From positions 1 through 37,519 of the forward strand of contig CBFHOS010000018.1 of the NCBI GenBank assembly GCA_965657645.1: a DNA stretch of 37,519 bases. Direction: 5' to 3'. Numbering within the stretch: the first letter of the stretch is position 1; each line of letters begins with the position of its first letter. The notes below the pieces were generated by a model that was not told the DNA's origin, ran no database searches, and was given only the letters and a program-made list of their open reading frames with translations. Source of the DNA: CBFHOS01 sp965657645. GTDB lineage: Bacteria > Pseudomonadota > Alphaproteobacteria > Puniceispirillales > Puniceispirillaceae. Position numbers and translations under genes: made by a program. This document shows, piece by piece, positions 34,228 to 37,519 of the stretch.

Positions 34228-35286
34228 CTGTCAGGAACAACCACATCCGCAACAGTCAGAATTGCGCTTGACGCTATGGGTGGCGATAACGCCCCCGATA
34301 GCGTGATTTTTGGCGCTGACATGTTAAAGGGACGTGCGCCGCAGATTGATATGGTGTTTTTTGGCGACGAAAAGCGGATTACCCCGCTGTTGCAACAAAC
34401 AGATCATCTTCAGGACGCCGAAGTTATTCATACCGACGACGCTGTCTCATCCGTTGATACTGCCTCACAGGCGGTTCGTCGTGGTAAGACGACGTCAATG
34501 TGGTTGGCGATCGCCGCCGTGGCAAAAGGCAATGCCGACGCTGTGGTATCCGCTGGTAACACTGGCGCATTGATGGCTATGTCAAAGCTCCAATTCCGCA
34601 CGATGCCGGGCGTGACGCGGCCAGCTATTGCCGGTTTCTTCCCAACTGAAAAAGAGATCATGTGTATGCTTGATCTTGGTGCCAATCTGGAATGTGATGA
34701 AGAAAATCTGATCCAGTTTGCCATCATGGGGCAGGCGTTTTTCCACTCGCTGACTGACAAAATCAACCCATCAGTGGCGTTGCTTAATGTCGGTGCGGAA
34801 GAACAAAAGGGCCATGAATATTTGCGTTTGGCCGCCCAAGAACTATCCGATGAGAGACTAGGCGTTAACTATCAGGGCTTTGTCGAGGGATCTGATCTGG
34901 TTAATGGGGATGTGGATGTTGTCGTAACCGATGGTTTTTCAGGCAATATCGCGCTGAAAACCGCCGAGGGTGTCGCCAGCATGTTTGCGATGTTGTTACG
35001 CCGTAGCTTTAAAAGCACACTCATGTCTAAGCTCGGTTATTTGCTGGCCCGCTCGGCGCTCAAGAAATTGCGTGTGAAAATTGATCCTCGTCACTATAAT
35101 GGTGCGGTGTTCCTAGGGTTGAATGGTATTGCGGTGAAATCGCATGGCGGTACCGATGCGACTGGCTTTGCGAATGCGGTGCAGGTGGCGGTGGATCTTG
35201 TTGAACATGGCTTTATCCCAGATGTCAGCAGCGCCATTGCCAAAGCGAACGTGATTCGCGAGACAAGGGAAAGTGCCGATGCCTGA
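34228..35286 (+). CDS. plsX: Phosphate acyltransferase PlsX
   Basis: This enzyme transfers acyl chains from ACP to phosphate to make acyl-phosphate for membrane lipid synthesis. From CTG the product is 352 residues, close to the usual length. It starts with a short Ser/Thr-rich lead and then I-A-L-D-A-M-G-G-D-N-A-P, the almost invariant PlsX N-terminal motif. Starting at the ATG at 34276 would delete the I-A-L-D-A strand. Further motifs are S-A-G-N-T-G-A-L-M, D-L-G-A-N and T-D-G-F-S-G-N-I-A-L-K. fabH overlaps its end. Confidence 0.9.
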   Translation: MSGTTTSATVRIALDAMGGDNAPDSVIFGADMLKGRAPQIDMVFFGDEKRITPLLQQTDHLQDAEVIHTDDAVSSVDTASQAVRRGKTTSMWLAIAAVAKGNADAVVSAGNTGALMAMSKLQFRTMPGVTRPAIAGFFPTEKEIMCMLDLGANLECDEENLIQFAIMGQAFFHSLTDKINPSVALLNVGAEEQKGHEYLRLAAQELSDERLGVNYQGFVEGSDLVNGDVDVVVTDGFSGNIALKTAEGVASMFAMLLRRSFKSTLMSKLGYLLARSALKKLRVKIDPRHYNGAVFLGLNGIAVKSHGGTDATGFANAVQVAVDLVEHGFIPDVSSAIAKANVIRETRESADA

Positions 35287-36271
35287 TTTAACCGTGTTGA
35301 TGACATCAGTCGGCTCTTATTTACCAGAGCGCGTCATGACCAACCAGCAATTGGCTGAATTTGTCGATACGAGCGATGAATGGATTCAACAGCGCACAGG
35401 CATTAAACAACGCCATATTGTTGCAGACGGTGAAAAAACATCTGATCTGGCCCGGAATGCGGCGCTAAACGCGCTTGATCGCATTGGATTGACCGGTGCG
35501 GATATCGATCTCATTATTGTGGCGACAACCACGCCGGATGACACCTTCCCCTCAACCGCGACTAAACTCCAGCACCAGATCGGTGCGTCGGGGGCAATTG
35601 CCTTTGATATTCAGGCTGTTTGCGCTGGTTTTGTTTATGGGCTGGATATTGCCGATGCGATGTTGCGTGGTGGTCGGGGGCGGCGCGCCCTTGTTGTTGG
35701 CGCCGAGAGTTTTTCAAAAATTCTGGATTGGGACGACCGCAACACCTGTGTGCTGTTTGGTGACGGCGCCGGAGCGGTGATTCTTGAACTAGCAGAACAA
35801 ACCGACGATGACGCGCGGTGGGGCATTCGCTCGTCAGTATTGCACGCGGATGGTGCGCACCGTGATATCCTCTATGTTGATGGTGGCCCCTCTAGCACCA
35901 AACAGATCGGCCATGTCCGTATGGAAGGCAATAAAGTATTCCGTCATGCGGTTGAAAAGCTTGCCAGCGTTATGGATGAGGCTTTGGAATCGGCGAAAAT
36001 GACGGTGCAAGATGTCGATTGGCTAGTGCCGCATCAGGCCAATATTCGCATTATTGAAGGCATGCAGAAAAAAATGGACCTGCCGGTTGATCGGGTTGTG
36101 CGTACGGTTGACCGTCACGCAAACACCTCGGCGGCGTCAATTCCGCTGGCTCTGGCGGCGGCTGTTGATGATGGCCGCGTGCAAAATGGTCATGTTCTTG
36201 CCTTTGAGGCGATCGGTGGGGGGCTTGTATGGGGCGCCGCACTGGTAAAATATGGCAAGCCGGCGGCTTGA
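35279..36271 (+). CDS. fabH: 3-oxoacyl-ACP synthase III
   Basis: This is a 330-residue condensing enzyme that starts fatty-acid chains from acetyl-CoA and malonyl-ACP. The triad is present: Cys115 (A-V-C-A-G-F), His252 (P-H-Q-A-N) and Asn282 (R-H-A-N-T-S). The start at 35279 lies eight bases after AAGGGA and overlaps the plsX end by eight bases. A GTG at 35273 is too close to that site. plsX, fabH and the downstream ihfA are co-oriented, a widespread arrangement. Confidence 0.96.
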   Translation: MPDLTVLMTSVGSYLPERVMTNQQLAEFVDTSDEWIQQRTGIKQRHIVADGEKTSDLARNAALNALDRIGLTGADIDLIIVATTTPDDTFPSTATKLQHQIGASGAIAFDIQAVCAGFVYGLDIADAMLRGGRGRRALVVGAESFSKILDWDDRNTCVLFGDGAGAVILELAEQTDDDARWGIRSSVLHADGAHRDILYVDGGPSSTKQIGHVRMEGNKVFRHAVEKLASVMDEALESAKMTVQDVDWLVPHQANIRIIEGMQKKMDLPVDRVVRTVDRHANTSAASIPLALAAAVDDGRVQNGHVLAFEAIGGGLVWGAALVKYGKPAA

Positions 36272-36350
36272 CAGCGTTCATTATTAAAATTTAATCAATT
36301 TGTCACATCATTGAATTGACTTGGTAAAAAAATGAAAGTAGCGTTTTGGT

Positions 36351-36641
36351 ATGTCTAAAACACTCACAAGAGCAGATCTGACCGAAGCGGTTTACCGCAA
36401 TATCGGACTTTCGCGCAATGAATCAGCCGAACTGGTTGAGGATGTGCTGGAAGAAATGAGTCTGTGCCTCGAAGCTGGCGAAGAGGTCAAATTGTCCTCA
36501 TTCGGCACATTTTCTGTTCATTCCAAGCGTGAGCGCATTGGCCGCAACCCGAAAACCGGTGTTGAGGCCAAGATTACGCCCCGTCGCGTTTTGTCTTTCC
36601 GGCCTTCGCATATCCTCAAGGACAGGGTTGACGAATCCTGA
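36351..36641 (+). CDS. ihfA: Integration host factor subunit alpha
   Basis: This is a 96-residue HU/IHF-family protein. It has the two-helix dimer base, F-G-T-F-S-V with the arm region, and the DNA-intercalating G-R-N-P-K-T-G tip containing the key proline. The C-terminal F-R-P-S-H-I-L-K-D-R-V is typical of IhfA. With its beta partner it bends DNA, including at phage and island attachment sites, which is relevant to the integrase at the end of this window. The merR gene overlaps its stop by one base. Confidence 0.92.
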   Translation: MSKTLTRADLTEAVYRNIGLSRNESAELVEDVLEEMSLCLEAGEEVKLSSFGTFSVHSKRERIGRNPKTGVEAKITPRRVLSFRPSHILKDRVDES

Positions 36642-37003
36642 TGAGCGCAAAGGCGGATGATGCGTTTCGGACGATCTCCGAAGTTTCTGAAATGTTGGGT
36701 GTTCCCTCGCATGTGTTGCGCTTCTGGGAGACCAAATTTTCCACATTACGCCCACTAAAGCGGAGTGGGGGACGGCGCTATTACCGTCCTGCTGATGTCC
36801 AGTTGCTAGAACGTATTCGCGACCTTCTTTATAGCGAAGGCTTTACCATCAAAGGCGCCCAAAAGCATTTGAGCGATCCGGCCCCTAGCGCTTCATCGCA
36901 AAAAGCGGCTGTATCGCGTGACAATAATCTGTCGCAGGCGATGGATCTGTTGACCGAGGCCCGCACATCACTGGCCGCATTGCGCGTCACCCTCGCTAGC
37001 TAA
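36641..37003 (+). CDS. MerR-family transcriptional regulator
   Basis: This is a 120-residue protein with an N-terminal winged-helix MerR domain: F-R-T-I-S-E-V-S-E-M-L-G-V, H-V-L-R-F-W-E and G-G-R-R-Y-Y-R. A coiled-coil region follows, ending in a short non-conserved tail without cysteines, so it is not a mercury-type sensor. This ihfA-adjacent MerR is common in alphaproteobacteria; its regulon is unknown to me. The start overlaps the ihfA stop (TGATG). Confidence 0.9.
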   Translation: MSAKADDAFRTISEVSEMLGVPSHVLRFWETKFSTLRPLKRSGGRRYYRPADVQLLERIRDLLYSEGFTIKGAQKHLSDPAPSASSQKAAVSRDNNLSQAMDLLTEARTSLAALRVTLAS

Positions 37004-37025
37004 GCATTCCTCATCCCAGATCGCT

Positions 37026-37080
37026 ATAAGATCAGCATAAGATCAGCCTAAGATCAGCCTAAGATCAGCATAAGATCACC
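37026..37080. repeat. 11-bp tandem repeat before tRNA-Pro
   Basis: Five consecutive 11-bp units, MTAAGATCAGC with M being A or C and the last ending ACC, start at 37026, 37037, 37048, 37059 and 37070. It occupies the spacer between merR and the tRNA gene. Confidence 0.92.
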
Positions 37081-37112
37081 AAGGCCCGCCCCACCATCCA
37101 GTGAAAAGACGA

Positions 37113-37140
37113 TTGCGCCGATAGGTTGCCGCCGTTATAC
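37113..37140 (+). promoter_or_regulatory. Possible promoter of tRNA-Pro
   Basis: TTGCGC (37113-37118) and TTATAC (37135-37140) are 16 bases apart and would start transcription a few bases before the tRNA. Both hexamers are imperfect. Confidence 0.3.
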
Positions 37141-37151
37141 AATGATGGTGT

Positions 37152-37228
37152 CGGAGCGTAGCGCAGCCTGGTAGCGCACTATACTGGGGGTGTAGGGGTC
37201 GTGGGTTCAAATCCCGCCGCTCCGACCA
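37152..37228 (+). tRNA. tRNA-Pro (anticodon GGG)
   Basis: All cloverleaf parts fit: acceptor CGGAGCG with CGCTCCG, D-arm GCGC with GCGC, and anticodon stem CTATA with TGTAG around loop CTGGGGG, giving anticodon GGG at 37186-37188. The T-arm is GTGGG-TTCAAAT-CCCGC. The 3' CCA is encoded at 37226-37228. Its 3' half is the likely integration target of the element that starts to the right. Confidence 0.96.
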
Positions 37229-37250
37229 AATTTCATTAAGAAAACACAGT

Positions 37251-37284
37251 AAAACCATAGAGATAAGATGTCTCTGTGGTTTTT
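37251..37284 (+). terminator. Rho-independent terminator after tRNA-Pro
   Basis: AAAACCATAGAGA (37251-37263) pairs with TCTCTGTGGTTTT (37271-37283), with one T-G, around a seven-base loop. Five T end the right arm. The A-rich left flank would let it act in both directions. Confidence 0.85.
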
Positions 37285-37393
37285 GCTTGTCTGGGTTAAT
37301 TTCATTTAATACCGTTTAAATATCGATTTATTGTAGACATAATGTGGACACGGCTGTTTGGCAGCCCCCCACTTTGAGAATCAACGGGGCGTA

Positions 37394-37519
37394 GTGAAAC
37401 AGAAATTAACAGCTTCTGTAGTTGCCAAGCTTAAATGCCCGGCTGAAAAGGGGCAGGCGTGGGTGCGGGATACGGAGGTGTCTGGTTTTTCAGTGCGAAT
37501 CACCAATAGGGGGACCAAG
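37394..37519 (+). CDS. int: Tyrosine-recombinase integrase, N-terminal fragment cut by window edge
   Basis: Only the first 42 codons are visible, beginning at GTG 37394 after a GGGG. The translation has the arm-type DNA-binding domain pattern of phage and island integrases: K-L-T-A-S-V-V followed by W-V-R-D-T-E-V-S-G-F-S-V-R-I. This matches the usual D-T-x-L-x-G-F-x-x-R-V of that family. The catalytic Arg-His-Tyr part lies outside the window. Its position 165 bases after a tRNA gene and on the same strand fits an integrase beside its attachment site. Confidence 0.8.
   Translation, partial: MKQKLTASVVAKLKCPAEKGQAWVRDTEVSGFSVRITNRGTK

Noticed and set aside
37026..37080. Possible CRISPR array
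   Set aside because: The units are 11 bp and directly adjacent with no spacers, and there are no cas genes; it is a simple tandem repeat.
37076..37258. 60-codon minus-strand frame across the tRNA
   Set aside because: It includes the R-R-D-L-N-P-R-P-L string, a well-known artefact of translating the antisense of a tRNA gene.

Overview
This 37.5-kb window looks like a chromosomal segment of an alphaproteobacterium of about 50% GC. The evidence is gene order more than any single gene. A complete 14-gene nuoA-N cluster with separate nuoC and nuoD runs straight into birA-coaX-RNase J-methylmalonyl-CoA epimerase-DUF1467. Further on come glyA-nrdR-ribD-ribE-ribB-ribH-nusB and then bamE / ubiquinol-cytochrome c chaperone / DUF177-plsX-fabH-ihfA-merR-tRNA-Pro. 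All of these are arrangements I know from Alphaproteobacteria. A marine SAR116-like lineage would fit the base composition and the many small-molecule exporters, but that is a guess from memory and was not tested.

Region 1 (1-7011) is an accessory or peripheral stretch. It holds four separate drug/metabolite transporter (EamA) genes on both strands, the first cut by the window edge. It also holds an ArsC/Spx-like thioredoxin-fold protein, a VOC-fold protein, two overlapping paralogous Lin0512-family genes of unknown function, a DUF3429 membrane protein and a lipoprotein with a NAPE-PLD-like metallo-beta-lactamase fold.

Region 2 (7012-25699) opens with a 330-base leader and then carries proton-pumping NADH:quinone oxidoreductase (complex I) subunits A to N in order, with nothing inserted. 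It continues into biotin ligase, type III pantothenate kinase, RNase J, methylmalonyl-CoA epimerase and a small DUF1467 membrane protein, and closes with a strong hairpin-plus-T-run terminator near 25800. Region 3 (25700-26200) is a 500-base gap containing a 13-bp tandem repeat, that terminator and a stretch rich in inverted repeats that I cannot assign.

Region 4 (26201-32468) is rpiB, glyA, nrdR and riboflavin genes (ribD, ribE, a ribB fused to a degraded GTP cyclohydrolase II domain, ribH), ending in nusB. Region 5 (32511-37003) has bamE on the minus strand opposite a cytochrome bc1 assembly chaperone, DUF177, plsX, fabH, ihfA and a MerR-type regulator. Region 6 (37004-37519) is a tRNA-Pro(GGG) gene with its own terminator, followed by the first 42 codons of a tyrosine-recombinase integrase. 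This marks the left boundary of an integrated element that continues beyond the window.

Most of the window is housekeeping. The points most worth a second look are: the integrase at the tRNA-Pro gene; a likely CTG start codon on plsX; the paired Lin0512 genes; an unassigned fold-rich segment at 25808-25890; and a recurrent class of 11-14-bp tandem repeats at six gene junctions. No obviously new defence or biosynthetic system is visible inside the window; if one exists it is more likely to the right, behind the integrase.
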